From Bordetella parapertussis (lineage in GTDB: Bacteria > Pseudomonadota > Gammaproteobacteria > Burkholderiales > Burkholderiaceae_A), in contig CAMDMC010000002.1 in the NCBI GenBank assembly GCA_945901825.1, positions 61,862-125,861 on the forward strand: a DNA stretch of 64,000 nucleotides. Reading direction: 5' to 3'. Below are positions 26,340 through 35,004 of the stretch, in pieces. Under the pieces are notes generated by a model that saw nothing but the letters and a program-made list of their open reading frames with translations, was not told the origin of the DNA and did not search any database. The position numbers and the translations under genes are program-made. Within the stretch, counting starts at the first letter, position 1; every line of letters starts with the position of its first letter.

Positions 26340-27653
26340 ATGCCCCGCCAGACCATCGACCGCAGTCAACAACTTTTTGATCATGCTCAAAAATTTATTC
26401 CCGGAGGCGTGAACTCCCCCGTGCGTGCCTTTCGTTCCGTGGGCGGCACCCCCAGGTTCTTCACCAAGGCCAAGGGTGCCTACCTCTGGGATGCCGATGA
26501 GAATCGCTACGTTGACACCATCTGCTCATGGGGCCCGGCCATTGTTGGTCATGCACGTAAAGAGGTGATTGATGCGGTGAAGAAGGCGGCCGAGGGCGGC
26601 CTATCCTTTGGCGCACCCACCGCCGGTGAGGGCGCGTTGGCCGAATGGGTTAGCAAGCACCTTCCTTCTATAGAGATGCTTCGGCTCACCTCAAGCGGCA
26701 CTGAGGCCACCATGTCGGCCATTCGCCTAGCCAGGGGATTCACCGGGCGATCGAAGATTCTTAAATTTGAAGGCTGTTACCACGGGCATGTCGATAGCCT
26801 TTTGGTGAAGGCCGGCTCGGGGCTCTTAACCTTTGGCAACCCCACCTCGGCCGGCGTGCCTGAAAGCTTTGCCGCCGAGACCCTGGTTCTCGACTACAAC
26901 GACATTGAGGCAGTAAAGACCTGTTTTGCGGAACACGGCGCGACGATTGCTGGCGTCATTGTTGAACCCATAGCCGGCAATATGAACCTGGTGAGGCCTT
27001 CACCCGGCTTTCTTGAAACCTTGCGCGAGCAGTGCACGGCGCATGGCGCTGTTCTTATTTTTGATGAGGTCATGACAGGGTTTCGTGTCGGGGCCCAAGG
27101 CGTTCAAGGCCTTTCAGGCATTACGCCCGACCTCACAACCCTGGGCAAGGTCATTGGCGGGGGCATGCCCATGGGAGCCTTCGGTGGGCGCGCAGACATC
27201 ATGCGTCAGGTGGCCCCCCTAGGCCCGGTCTACCAGGCGGGCACGCTCTCTGGGAACCCAGTGGCGGTGGCCGCGGGGGTTGCAACACTGACAATCGTCT
27301 CGCAGCCTGGCTTTTTTGAGACCCTTACGAAAATAACCGCCGACTGCATGGCAGGCCTGACGCAGGCGGCCCGTGAAGCGGGTATTGAACGGTTTTGTGC
27401 CGACAGCGTTGGAGGGATGTTTGGCATTTATTTTTCTCAGACATGCCCGAAATCCCTTACTGATGTCACCAACAGCAACCGCGAGGCCTTCAACCGGTTT
27501 TTCCACGCCATGCTTGAGCGTGGGGTCTATCTGGCACCTTCGGCCTACGAGGCAGGCTTTCTGTCCATTGAACATGAGGGCGAACCCATCGACATTATTC
27601 TTCAGACCGCTCGTGAGGCCTTTAAAGAAATTGCCTCCGTGGCGAATGCCTAG
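26340..27653 (+). CDS. hemL: Glutamate-1-semialdehyde 2,1-aminomutase
   Basis: PLP enzyme producing 5-aminolevulinate in the C5 pathway, the entry to heme and bacteriochlorophyll. 437 residues. Features: [13 protein letters not shown] near the N-terminus, [16 protein letters not shown] for PLP phosphate binding, [18 protein letters not shown], and the Schiff-base Lys270 in [20 protein letters not shown] 26340 ([10 protein letters not shown]) is chosen over the longer frame from 26274 because homology begins here and a ggagg lies about 12 bases upstream. The gluQ start follows within 6 bases. It feeds the pigment pathway encoded farther right. Confidence 0.95.
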   Translation: MPRQTIDRSQQLFDHAQKFIPGGVNSPVRAFRSVGGTPRFFTKAKGAYLWDADENRYVDTICSWGPAIVGHARKEVIDAVKKAAEGGLSFGAPTAGEGALAEWVSKHLPSIEMLRLTSSGTEATMSAIRLARGFTGRSKILKFEGCYHGHVDSLLVKAGSGLLTFGNPTSAGVPESFAAETLVLDYNDIEAVKTCFAEHGATIAGVIVEPIAGNMNLVRPSPGFLETLREQCTAHGAVLIFDEVMTGFRVGAQGVQGLSGITPDLTTLGKVIGGGMPMGAFGGRADIMRQVAPLGPVYQAGTLSGNPVAVAAGVATLTIVSQPGFFETLTKITADCMAGLTQAAREAGIERFCADSVGGMFGIYFSQTCPKSLTDVTNSNREAFNRFFHAMLERGVYLAPSAYEAGFLSIEHEGEPIDIILQTAREAFKEIASVANA

Positions 27654-27658
27654 AGGCC

Positions 27659-28525
27659 TTGGCGGGTCGTTTTGCCCCTTCACCCACAGGGCCCCTGCAC
27701 CAGGGGTCTCTTGTCACCGCCTTGGCAAGCTACCTGGATGCACGCGCACGGTCCATTGCATGGTTTGTTCGCATGGAAGATCTCGACCCTCCGCGCGAGG
27801 CGCCCGGCGCGGCCGAGCGAATTAAGCAGCAGTGCCAGGCCCATGGGCTGATATGGGACGCCTGGCCCGGCGAAAAAGGCGGGCGGGCAGACGGCATTCT
27901 CTATCAGAGTGACCGTGCAGGCGTCGCAGGGGCTTATGCCCAGGCCCTGCAGAAACTTATTGAAAAAGGCGTGGCCTTTCGGTGCCAGTGCAGTCGCTCT
28001 GTGTTACAGCAGGTCGTCACCCAGGCACAGGCGTTGCCTGGCTCAGATCGCTTCGATGGTGAACGACCCTACCCGGGGTTGTGCCGCAACAAGCAACTTG
28101 ATCAAGGTCGAGCCTGGCGCTTCAAAAGCCCCGAAGTCGCGGCAGGCCGCGGAGAGGACGACTTTATTCTCCAACGTGCGGATGGGCTCTGGGCCTACCA
28201 TCTGGCGGTGGTTGTGGACGATCGATGGCAGGGGATAAGCCGGGTTGTGCGCGGTGAAGATCTTTTGCCAATGCAGACCAGGCATGGCTGGCTGCAGGAT
28301 GGCCTTGAACTACCCCGGCCAAGCTACCAGCATGTGCCTTTGGTCGTGAATGGCCAAGGCCAAAAGCTCTCAAAGCAGACCAAGGCCAGGGCCCTGCTAA
28401 CCGATGAAAAAAGTGTAAGGCTTCAGCTTAAGCAAGCCACCGAGCATCTGGAGAAAACCATGCCCTCTGTCTGGCTTGATGCGGTAAGTCCTGCTGCGAA
28501 GGCTATGGGGCTAGGCTGGGGCTAG
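27659..28525 (+). CDS. gluQ: Glutamyl-Q tRNA(Asp) synthetase
   Basis: Truncated GluRS paralogue (288 residues) that glutamylates queuosine in tRNA-Asp rather than charging a tRNA end. It has the class I HIGH-like motif in FAPSPTGPLHQGSLVTAL (about residues 5-22), the MEDLDPPRE segment, the zinc-site cysteines in CQCSR and later YPGLCR, and the KLSKQTKA version of the KMSKS loop (about residue 239). It lacks the anticodon-binding domain, as expected. The start is TTG 27659; no ATG or GTG is in frame upstream. It is translated right after hemL. Confidence 0.9.
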   Translation: MAGRFAPSPTGPLHQGSLVTALASYLDARARSIAWFVRMEDLDPPREAPGAAERIKQQCQAHGLIWDAWPGEKGGRADGILYQSDRAGVAGAYAQALQKLIEKGVAFRCQCSRSVLQQVVTQAQALPGSDRFDGERPYPGLCRNKQLDQGRAWRFKSPEVAAGRGEDDFILQRADGLWAYHLAVVVDDRWQGISRVVRGEDLLPMQTRHGWLQDGLELPRPSYQHVPLVVNGQGQKLSKQTKARALLTDEKSVRLQLKQATEHLEKTMPSVWLDAVSPAAKAMGLGWG

Positions 28526-28581
28526 GGGCTGAACGAGGCCAGCAGGGGCTTAACTCGGGCAAGGTTGTTGGGGCCAGAGAC

Positions 28582-30096
28582 TTAGGAGTCGGCAGGTTTG
28601 ATGCTTGGCTTGGCACCGAGAAGCACTGACTTCGGGTTGGCCGCGCGGCGAATGCCAAAAAGCCCAGAAGAAGGTCTTGCCGCAGCCACGGAGGATGTGG
28701 CCGCAGCCTGCGCTCCACCACCGGTCGCAGTCGAGGCATTGGACTGCAAGGCATCGGCCGACACTGATGCACCGCCTGCCGCCGAAGCCTTTTGGGCGTG
28801 GGAGTCGTCGTAAGGCGCGTAAAAAATCGGATCGGCGGGCAGTGCAGACCTTTTGACGGGGCCCAGTGCGCGCGAAGACTGCGAGGCCAAACGCGGCGGG
28901 GCCGACCGTGGCGTGCGATCGCTTGTTGAACGCGATGATGACGCATGCACCGGTGACATAAGCGCCAACCGCTCGCGGCCCAGGCTTATGCCAAGAAGCG
29001 CCTCCACGTCGGCCACTCGCCGCTCTTCACTTGCAACCATGAGCGACAAGGCAAGCCCTGAGGCGCCCGCTCGGCCCGTGCGGCCAATGCGGTGAACATA
29101 GTCTTCGGGCGATTGCGGTACATCAAAGTTAATAACCGCGGGAAGCTCAGCAATGTCAAGGCCGCGGGCAGCTACGTCGGTAGCAACCAGGACAACAACC
29201 TCGTTGTTTTTGAATCGCTCCAGGGTTGCAAGCCGCTCGCCTTGCGACTTATCCCCGTGAATGGCATCGGCTGCGATGCCCTCGCGAATCAGCTCGCGGG
29301 CAAGTCGGCTTGCGCCAATTTTGGTATTGGTAAAGACGATAACTTGTGCGAGTTTTTCTTCCCGCACCAGGTGAATAACGGCCTGACGCTTCAGTTCGGG
29401 GCTATCGACGCGGTAGAGCCTCTGAGTAAGGTTTTCGGCCGTTGCATTGCGCCGTGCCACTTCAACCGTAACCGGCTTCTCGTCTAAAAAGGTTTTAGCC
29501 AGCTTACGAATTTCAGGTGAGAAGGTGGCCGAGAACAAAAGACTCTGCCGGCTTGCAGGCAGCAAGTTCACGATGCGCTGAAGGTCGGGCAGAAAGCCCA
29601 TGTCAAGCATACGGTCGGCCTCATCGAGAACCAGAATACTGACCTGAGAGAGGTTTAAGGTTTTTTGTTGGACGTGGTCAAGCAGTCGGCCTGGCGTAGC
29701 CACCAAGAGCTCCACACCCGCCCGAAGGGCCTGGGTCTGCGGATTCATATCCATACCACCAAAGACTACGGCTGAGCGCAGCGCGGTGTAGGTGGCGTAC
29801 TGCTGCAGGTTCTGGTAGATCTGGTCGGCAAGCTCGCGGGTTGGCGCAAGCACTAGGCCTCGCACCGGATGGCGCGCGGGCGAGGCACTGGTGTTGGCAT
29901 GGGCCATAAGCCTGTGAAGAATAGGCAGCGTGAAGGCGGCTGTCTTGCCCGTACCCGTCTGGGCAGCACCCATAACATCAAGCCCTGCCATGATGTGAGG
30001 GATGGCCTGCGCCTGAATGGGAGTGGGGGACTCGTAACCCGCTTCGGTAACGGCCTTTAGAATGGCTGGATCGAGGCCAAGCTCGGAAAAATGCAT
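28582..30096 (-). CDS. rhlE: DEAD-box RNA helicase, RhlE group
   Basis: ATP-dependent RNA helicase of 504 residues, likely in ribosome assembly or RNA turnover. Motifs in order: Q motif PTPIQAQAIP; Walker A AQTGTGKTAAF (about residue 45); PTRELADQ; TPGRLLDH; VLDEADRMLDMGF; SATF; then in the second domain VIFTNTK, TDVAARGLDI and HRIGRTGRAG. After about residue 385 the protein is Ser/Ala/Arg-rich and low complexity, a typical disordered RNA-binding tail. It is divergent from the EamA transporter gene, with starts 20 bases apart. Confidence 0.93.
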   Translation of the reverse strand: MHFSELGLDPAILKAVTEAGYESPTPIQAQAIPHIMAGLDVMGAAQTGTGKTAAFTLPILHRLMAHANTSASPARHPVRGLVLAPTRELADQIYQNLQQYATYTALRSAVVFGGMDMNPQTQALRAGVELLVATPGRLLDHVQQKTLNLSQVSILVLDEADRMLDMGFLPDLQRIVNLLPASRQSLLFSATFSPEIRKLAKTFLDEKPVTVEVARRNATAENLTQRLYRVDSPELKRQAVIHLVREEKLAQVIVFTNTKIGASRLARELIREGIAADAIHGDKSQGERLATLERFKNNEVVVLVATDVAARGLDIAELPAVINFDVPQSPEDYVHRIGRTGRAGASGLALSLMVASEERRVADVEALLGISLGRERLALMSPVHASSSRSTSDRTPRSAPPRLASQSSRALGPVKRSALPADPIFYAPYDDSHAQKASAAGGASVSADALQSNASTATGGGAQAAATSSVAAARPSSGLFGIRRAANPKSVLLGAKPSIKPADS

Positions 30097-30115
30097 TCAG
30101 GCATTATCCATCATT

Positions 30116-31024
30116 ATGTCGCCAAGGCTTCGAGCCGGCTTTCCGGTTTTTTTTGTGCTGCTCTGGAGCACAGGTTTTATCGTGGCGCGCTACGGCATGC
30201 CCTATGCCGAACCCATGACCTTTTTGTTGCTTCGGTTTCTTCTGGCGCTGGCTATTTTGCTGCCCTTAATTCTTATCATGCAGGCCCCCTGGCCAGAGCC
30301 GTACCTCGCTCTGCGCATTGCCCTTGCTGGCGCATTGTTACAGGCGGGTTACCTGGGCGGGGTTTGGGCTGCCGTACGCGAAGGCATGACCGCCGGGCTC
30401 GCCGCACTCATCGTTGGCCTTCAGCCAATTCTCACAGCCTGCCTAGCAAGCCTCATAAATGAACGATTACGCCCCTACCAGTGGCTAGGACTTGCCCTAG
30501 GGCTGCTTGGTGTCGGACTCGTGGTCTGGGCCAAACTTAGCCTTACCGGGCTCACCGCCCTTAGTCTTGGCCTTTCTGCGTTTGCCCTTGCAAGCATTAC
30601 CGCAGGAACGCTTTATCAGAAAAAATTCTGCCCACAGTTCGACCTGCGCACAGGTACGGCCATTCAATACCTGGCCGCCGCCCTCATTTGTCTGCCCTGG
30701 GTCTTTGGTGTTGAGACCCGCGAAATTGCCTGGACCGTCGAACTCATTGGTGCACTTGCCTGGTCTGTCTTAGCCATTTCCTTGGGCGCCATCTTTTTGC
30801 TTTTTGTTCTTATTCGGGAGGGTGCCGCCGTCCAGGTCACGAGCCTTCTATACCTCACGCCGCCCACCACTGCCCTTATGGCCTTTGTGCTTTTTAACGA
30901 GCCCATTACTGCACTTACCCTTCTTGGAACTCTCTCCACAGCCCTTGGCGTGTGGTTAGTCATGCGACCTTCCAAGAAACGCGCTACGCTAAATGCTCCA
31001 CCTTCAACAGGAGAAAAACAATGA
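30116..31024 (+). CDS. EamA (DMT superfamily) transporter
   Basis: Inner-membrane permease of the drug/metabolite transporter superfamily, 302 residues, with ten predicted helices in two EamA repeats of five. Typical segments are FVLLWSTGFIVARYGMPY at the start of the first repeat and LLYLTPPTTALMAFVLFNEPITALTLLG at the end of the second. ATG 30116 (MSPRLRAG) starts at the first helix; the longer frame from 30062 would run into the rhlE promoter region. Substrate unknown. It overlaps the cytochrome gene by ATGA, indicating coupling. Confidence 0.88.
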   Translation: MSPRLRAGFPVFFVLLWSTGFIVARYGMPYAEPMTFLLLRFLLALAILLPLILIMQAPWPEPYLALRIALAGALLQAGYLGGVWAAVREGMTAGLAALIVGLQPILTACLASLINERLRPYQWLGLALGLLGVGLVVWAKLSLTGLTALSLGLSAFALASITAGTLYQKKFCPQFDLRTGTAIQYLAAALICLPWVFGVETREIAWTVELIGALAWSVLAISLGAIFLLFVLIREGAAVQVTSLLYLTPPTTALMAFVLFNEPITALTLLGTLSTALGVWLVMRPSKKRATLNAPPSTGEKQ

Positions 31025-31479
31025 TCAATCGCAGCGCTTCTCGCCTTGTCTTGGGCCTTGGCCTTGCTGTTCTAAGTCTCTCGGCCGCTCAAGCCCTCGA
31101 ATTCAAAAAGCCTGAGGACGCAATTAAGTACCGACAGTCCGCCTTTGCTCTCATGGGCGCTCATTTCTCGAATGTGGGCGCGGTGGTCAAAGGTGATAAG
31201 GCGTTTAATGCCCAAGATGTCGCCAGCGATATTGCTGTCGTCGCAAGCCTTGCGGCGCTTCCATGGAAGGCCTTTGGACCGGGCACCGAGGGCGGTAAGG
31301 CCAAGCCCGAGATCTGGGCTGAAGGCGACAAGGTCAAAGCGGGCATTGAGAAATTTCAGACTTCCGTTGTGGCCTTAAACGAGGCTGGCAAGACGGGCAA
31401 TCTTGATGCCATTAAGAAGGCCTTTGGCAACACAGCCCAGAGCTGCAAAGGCTGTCACGACAACTATCGCAAGAAGTAA
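31021..31479 (+). CDS. Cytochrome c' / c556 family protein
   Basis: Periplasmic four-helix-bundle cytochrome of 152 residues. A signal peptide (about residues 1-25, ending AQA) precedes LEFKKPEDAIKYRQSAFALMG, the first helix with the typical Arg/Met region. The single heme site is at the extreme C-terminus: Cys142-Lys-Gly-Cys145-His146, as expected for class II cytochromes c. A Met in the first helix (ALMGAHF) could be the sixth ligand, which would make it c556-like. It may bind NO or carry electrons. Translation is coupled to the EamA gene. The left RAYT repeat begins 17 bases after its stop. Confidence 0.9.
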   Translation: MINRSASRLVLGLGLAVLSLSAAQALEFKKPEDAIKYRQSAFALMGAHFSNVGAVVKGDKAFNAQDVASDIAVVASLAALPWKAFGPGTEGGKAKPEIWAEGDKVKAGIEKFQTSVVALNEAGKTGNLDAIKKAFGNTAQSCKGCHDNYRKK

Positions 31480-31495
31480 ATGCTCCGTTCAATCT

Positions 31496-31549
31496 CGGTG
31501 ACAGTTTACTGAATACCGAGGAAAGCCTCTACTAAGTAAACTGTCACCG
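31496..31549. repeat. Left RAYT-associated palindromic repeat pair
   Basis: CGGTGACAGTTTACT (31496-31510) and its reverse complement AGTAAACTGTCACCG (31535-31549) form a perfect 15-bp inverted pair with a 24-base spacer. The right arm contains the stop codon of the RAYT. A stem-loop of this kind, after the cytochrome gene, could also stop transcription. Related copies lie on the other side of the RAYT. Confidence 0.85.
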
Positions 31550-32209
31550 GGGCTTTCGCTTCGGTCCGGGCTTGTGCGCCCTCACGGTCTTGCCCGTCAA
31601 AGATTCAAGAGTCTGGAGCCAGGCTTCATCTCCCAAGGGGCGGCCACTCGTTTCTGATTGCCTGAGCCGCTTAAACTCGTCTTCGTCGTGCGATGAGTCA
31701 CCTAAAAATGCGGCGAAATCACCGTAGCGATTCAAAACAGGACCAACCTTCACCAGTGAATCATCCTTACCCAACAGGTGAGCCTTAACGCTGGACCATC
31801 GCCAGTCCCACGCCTGTTGCACGAGCCGAGCGCGCACAGGGTTCAGAGACACATAGCGCACTGCATGGTAGAGGTGCCTCTGGTCCATGACGACAGAGCC
31901 AAAACGCCCCTGCCACAAATGGCCTGTTATTCCCAAACGTTCATTGATGCAGGTTGTGTAACGACGATGTGCATCCGCGAAGGTTTTCCGAAGTCCGTCT
32001 TTATCGGACGGCACGGCAATGAGGTGTACGTGATTCGGCATAAGGCAGTAGCACCAGATCTCTGTCTCCGCCTTGCGAGCCGCTTTACTAAGCAAGTCGA
32101 TATAGAGGGCGTAGTCGCTGTCTCGGAAAAAAACGCGCTCCTTGCGATTACCCCGTTGTGTGATGTGATGAGGATGGCCAGGGAAAACAATTCGAGGAAG
32201 GCGTGCCAT
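31544..32209 (-). CDS. REP-associated tyrosine transposase (RAYT, TnpA_REP)
   Basis: Single-domain Y1 (HUH) endonuclease, 221 residues, of the REP-associated family derived from IS200/IS605 transposases. Its start has the family signature IVFPGHPHHITQRGN, and the catalytic HUH pair lies in CYCLMPNHVHLIAV (about residues 52-65). Conserved HLWQGRFGSVVMD and YVSLNPVRARLV follow. Such enzymes cut and spread REP palindromes rather than moving themselves as an IS. Both flanks have copies of GTAAACTGTCACCG. The TGA stop and preceding CGG codon lie inside the left repeat. The gene looks intact. Confidence 0.93.
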   Translation of the reverse strand: MARLPRIVFPGHPHHITQRGNRKERVFFRDSDYALYIDLLSKAARKAETEIWCYCLMPNHVHLIAVPSDKDGLRKTFADAHRRYTTCINERLGITGHLWQGRFGSVVMDQRHLYHAVRYVSLNPVRARLVQQAWDWRWSSVKAHLLGKDDSLVKVGPVLNRYGDFAAFLGDSSHDEDEFKRLRQSETSGRPLGDEAWLQTLESLTGKTVRAHKPGPKRKPR

Positions 32210-32235
32210 CCCCGAATGATGCGCGGGAGAAGTTC

Positions 32236-32285
32236 AGTGAACTGTCACCGAAATGGCGGAGTTGAAATAAGTAAACTGTCACCGG
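32236..32285. repeat. Right RAYT-associated direct repeat pair
   Basis: AGTGAACTGTCACCG (32236-32250) and AGTAAACTGTCACCG (32270-32284) are two same-direction copies of the repeat found on the left of the RAYT, differing at one base. The second copy contains the stop codon of the neighbouring DedA-like gene. The block lies between the RAYT start (32209) and that gene. Confidence 0.8.
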
Positions 32286-32872
32286 GTTAGGGCCAGAAGG
32301 CCAATAACCACCAGGCCCACCAGAATCCATCCCAGTCGGTCGGCCCAGCGTGCCAGCCACTGCTCCATGGGTGCACCACCCCACTTCATTAGGGCGGCCA
32401 CCAGAAAGAACCGGCCACCACGGCCTAGTGTTGAAGCAATCACAAAAGGAAAGACGGCCATGGAGGCAGCGCCTGCCGCAATGGTGAAGACCTTGTAAGG
32501 AATGGGCGAGAAGCCAGCAAGCAGGACAGCCCAGACACCGTAGTCGGCAAACCACTGCTGGGCAAGGCCATAGGCCTGGGCATACTGGGACTCCAAAAGC
32601 CAAGGAAGGACCATTTCCATGGCCCAAAGGCCAATAAAATACCCAAAGAGGCCGCCGAGCACCGAACTGACGGTTGTGACAAAGGCCAGCCAGTAAGCCC
32701 GCTGAGGCTGCGCCAGGCACATGGGCGCGAGCATGACATCGGGTGGAATGGGGAAAAAGGACGACTCGGAAAAACTAAGCGCCGCCAGGTAGCCCGTTGC
32801 CCGGGGATGACGCGACCAGCCCATGACGCGCTGATAGAGGTTCGAAAAGAGTCTGCCCACGCCGTGCATCAT
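32279..32872 (-). CDS. DedA/YqaA-type inner-membrane protein
   Basis: Membrane protein of 197 residues in the SNARE-associated/DedA (VTT) superfamily, YqaA-like branch. About four to five helices are predicted. The VTT core is visible in SFSESSFFPIPPDVMLAP (about residues 28-45), GGLFGYFIGLWA and FSPIPYKVFTIAAGAA, where the FSPIPYKVFTIAAG motif is typical of the re-entrant loop. Start 32872 (MMHGVG) is preferred to 32965, which would run through the divergent azlC start. The last codons CGG-TGA fall inside a RAYT repeat copy, so its C-terminus may have been set by repeat insertion. Family proteins help move lipid carriers or phospholipids. Confidence 0.82.
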   Translation of the reverse strand: MMHGVGRLFSNLYQRVMGWSRHPRATGYLAALSFSESSFFPIPPDVMLAPMCLAQPQRAYWLAFVTTVSSVLGGLFGYFIGLWAMEMVLPWLLESQYAQAYGLAQQWFADYGVWAVLLAGFSPIPYKVFTIAAGAASMAVFPFVIASTLGRGGRFFLVAALMKWGGAPMEQWLARWADRLGWILVGLVVIGLLALTR

Positions 32873-32883
32873 ACAATCGCACG

Positions 32884-33612
32884 ATGTCAAAGCCTGCGTC
32901 CGAGCTGCAGTTTCAGTCCAAGCAAGAGGCCTTTCGTTGCGGCGTGCGGCTTGCCATCGGTGCACCCGCTGGCGTACTGTTTGCGGGCTACATTGGGTTT
33001 GGCGCCCTGTGTCACAGCCTTAATTTGTCAATATGGACCGCCGCAGGGTCGGCCTTTTTCGTCTACGCCCTGCCCGGCCAGATGGTCATGGCCGAGATGT
33101 TTGCCCTTGGTGCAACAACACTGCTCACCACCCTGGCCGTGGGTCTTACCGCCTCTCGGTTTCTTCCTATGACTCTCACGGTGCTTCCCCAGTTCGATGG
33201 CGAGCACCGAGGCTCAAAAAGTCTGTATGTCATGGTGCACCTTCTGGCCATGACCAGCTGGGCCGTGGCCATGCGCGACCTTCCCAGAATGGAGCCGCAG
33301 TATCGCCAGGCCTACTTCTGGGGCATTGGGCTTGTCTGCTGGGGTGTCTGTGCGCCGGGCTCAGTTATTGGTTACCTAATTGCAGACCAAGTCCCCATGC
33401 CGCTCACCATGGCCCTGGTGTTTCTCAACCCCTTGTTTTTTATGTTGAGCTTTACTGAGGTCAGACCAGCCGCCTATCGACTGGCCATTTTGCTTGGAAG
33501 CCTGCTAGGACCCCTTAGCCACAGCATCCTGCCCGACTACAGTCTGCTTATTTCTGGGCTTGTAGGTGGCAGCCTGGCCTATCTGGTTATTCATCGACGA
33601 CGCTCAGGCTAA
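32884..33612 (+). CDS. azlC: AzlC family branched-chain amino acid exporter, large subunit
   Basis: Inner-membrane protein of 242 residues with about seven to eight helices, matching the AzlC/YgaZ large subunit of branched-chain amino acid exporters. Typical segments are FRCGVRLAIGAPAGVLFAGYI near the N-terminus, SAFFVYALPGQMVMAEMFALG (about residue 57) and SRFLPMTLTVLPQF. The azlD partner starts 10 bases after it, as usual. It is divergent from the DedA-like gene, with start codons 11 bases apart, so their promoters must overlap the opposite coding regions. Confidence 0.9.
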   Translation: MSKPASELQFQSKQEAFRCGVRLAIGAPAGVLFAGYIGFGALCHSLNLSIWTAAGSAFFVYALPGQMVMAEMFALGATTLLTTLAVGLTASRFLPMTLTVLPQFDGEHRGSKSLYVMVHLLAMTSWAVAMRDLPRMEPQYRQAYFWGIGLVCWGVCAPGSVIGYLIADQVPMPLTMALVFLNPLFFMLSFTEVRPAAYRLAILLGSLLGPLSHSILPDYSLLISGLVGGSLAYLVIHRRRSG

Positions 33613-33622
33613 ACCGACAACC

Positions 33623-33961
33623 ATGAGCTACGAACTAAGCGTGTTGCTTGGAACTATTTTTGCGACCTACCTTTGGCGAGGTTTGGGTGTCTTGCTTTCC
33701 GGTCGTATTAATGTAGAGACCGAATTCTTCAAATGGGTAACGTGCGTTACCTACGCGATGGTGGCCGCCCTTGTGGTCCGCATCATTATTCTGCCTGTTG
33801 GCCTTCTGGAAGAAGTCCCCTTGGCTGTTCGGCTTGTCGCTCTTTTAGTTGCGGTGTTTGTCATGATGCGACTGCCACGGCCCTGGGGTGGCCTGGTTCC
33901 AGGACTACTGGTAGGCTCTGTCTTAGTTGCCCTAGGCTACAGCCTGAGTCAGCTCACCTAG
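33623..33961 (+). CDS. azlD: AzlD family branched-chain amino acid exporter, small subunit
   Basis: Small hydrophobic protein of 112 residues with about four helices, the AzlD/YgaH partner that completes the exporter with AzlC. FATYLWRGLGVLLSGRI and a later WVTCVTYAMVAALVVRI fit the family. ATG 33623 (MSYELSVLLG) is preferred over the in-frame upstream ATG at 33566, which lies inside azlC. The gene directly follows azlC and is followed by an AI-2E family transporter. Confidence 0.88.
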   Translation: MSYELSVLLGTIFATYLWRGLGVLLSGRINVETEFFKWVTCVTYAMVAALVVRIIILPVGLLEEVPLAVRLVALLVAVFVMMRLPRPWGGLVPGLLVGSVLVALGYSLSQLT

Positions 33962-34002
33962 GCCTAGAGACTCTTCACAATAAGGCTTGTCCGTTCCGAT
34001 CG

Positions 34003-34989
34003 ATGACCGAAATTCTCGCCCCCTTTATTGCCGCAGTTTTACTTGCCTACCTTCTTGAGCCTGCGGCCTCGCGTCTTACCCGAAAGGGCCTGCCGCGCAG
34101 CCTTTCAAGTCTGCTTGCCATTGCCATGGGCATGCTGCTTGGTATTGGCCTAGTTCTCGTTGCTGTTCCTGTAATAGAAAATGAGCTCAATAGCCTAAGG
34201 GAGCGCTTTCCCGATGCGGCCGTGCGGCTCTACGGTCTTGTCTACCCCTACCTGATTGAAGCCGGACTTCCTGTGGACGACAGCCAGGCCTTAAGGTCCA
34301 AGATTATTCAGCTGCTCCAAGGCCAGTCCTCGGCGGTTTCTCAAACGGTCTTTGCCACCCTGCAGTCAGGGCTTGGCCTGGTTGCAGCCCTCTTGGGCTG
34401 GATTGTCCTAGTGCCTGTGCTGCTCTTCTTCCTTATTAAAGACTGGTCAAGCATCTGGGCCAATGCCCTTGCTCTTGTTCCCAGCTCCAGGCGGGGCTAC
34501 CTTCGCGAGACAACGCTTGAGATTCACACAACACTCCAGAACTACCTCCGCGGCCAGGGCATGCTCATTGTGGCGATGGCCAGCTTCTATTGCCTGGGCT
34601 TATTAATTGCTGGTCTCTCAAGCTGGTTTTCCATTGGGCTCTTATCAGGGCTACTGGTCTTCGTGCCCTACATTGGTTTTGCCTTCTCCTTGGTGCTTGC
34701 CTTGGTCTCTGGGATTCTCGAGCTTGGTCTTGTTCATGGACTTATTGCCATTGGCGTTGTCTACAGCCTAGGGCAGTTCCTTGAAAGCTTTGTCCTAACG
34801 CCCAAGCTTGTTGGGGAACAAATCGGACTGCACCCATTGGCCGTGATTCTTGCCCTAATGGTTTTTGGTGGCCTGCTTGGCCTTGTGGGTGTCTTACTTG
34901 CTCTTCCCTTGGCGGCCTGCACAGTGGTTCTTGGGCGCCGGCTTATTCAGAAGCTGCATGACGACGACACAGCCAATGGACGCCCCTAA
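34003..34989 (+). CDS. AI-2E family transporter (PerM-like)
   Basis: Polytopic membrane protein, 328 residues, of the AI-2E exporter superfamily. The first recognisable helix is FIAAVLLAYLLEPAASRLTRKGLPRSL, the standard TM2 region followed by the P-R-S loop. Later FFLIKDW, the LRGQGMLIVAMASFYCLGLLI segment and LVFVPYIGFAFSLVLALV (about residue 220) are characteristic. With ATG 34003 the usual first transmembrane helix is missing or much shortened; no better start is in frame, because upstream codons overlap azlD and are not hydrophobic. Substrate unknown; members transport diverse solutes including Na+/H+ or signalling compounds. Confidence 0.82.
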   Translation: MTEILAPFIAAVLLAYLLEPAASRLTRKGLPRSLSSLLAIAMGMLLGIGLVLVAVPVIENELNSLRERFPDAAVRLYGLVYPYLIEAGLPVDDSQALRSKIIQLLQGQSSAVSQTVFATLQSGLGLVAALLGWIVLVPVLLFFLIKDWSSIWANALALVPSSRRGYLRETTLEIHTTLQNYLRGQGMLIVAMASFYCLGLLIAGLSSWFSIGLLSGLLVFVPYIGFAFSLVLALVSGILELGLVHGLIAIGVVYSLGQFLESFVLTPKLVGEQIGLHPLAVILALMVFGGLLGLVGVLLALPLAACTVVLGRRLIQKLHDDDTANGRP

Positions 34990-35004
34990 GAGCGACTAAC
35001 CACC

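Noticed and set aside
31485..31560. Repeats near 31.5 kb and 32.25 kb as a CRISPR array
   Set aside because: Only four copies, two orientations, unequal spacing, and they bracket a RAYT; no cas genes.
31544..32209. RAYT interpreted as an active IS200/IS605-type insertion sequence
   Set aside because: No TnpB/IscB-like partner, and the flanks are REP-like repeats rather than IS ends. The family signature matches domesticated RAYT proteins.
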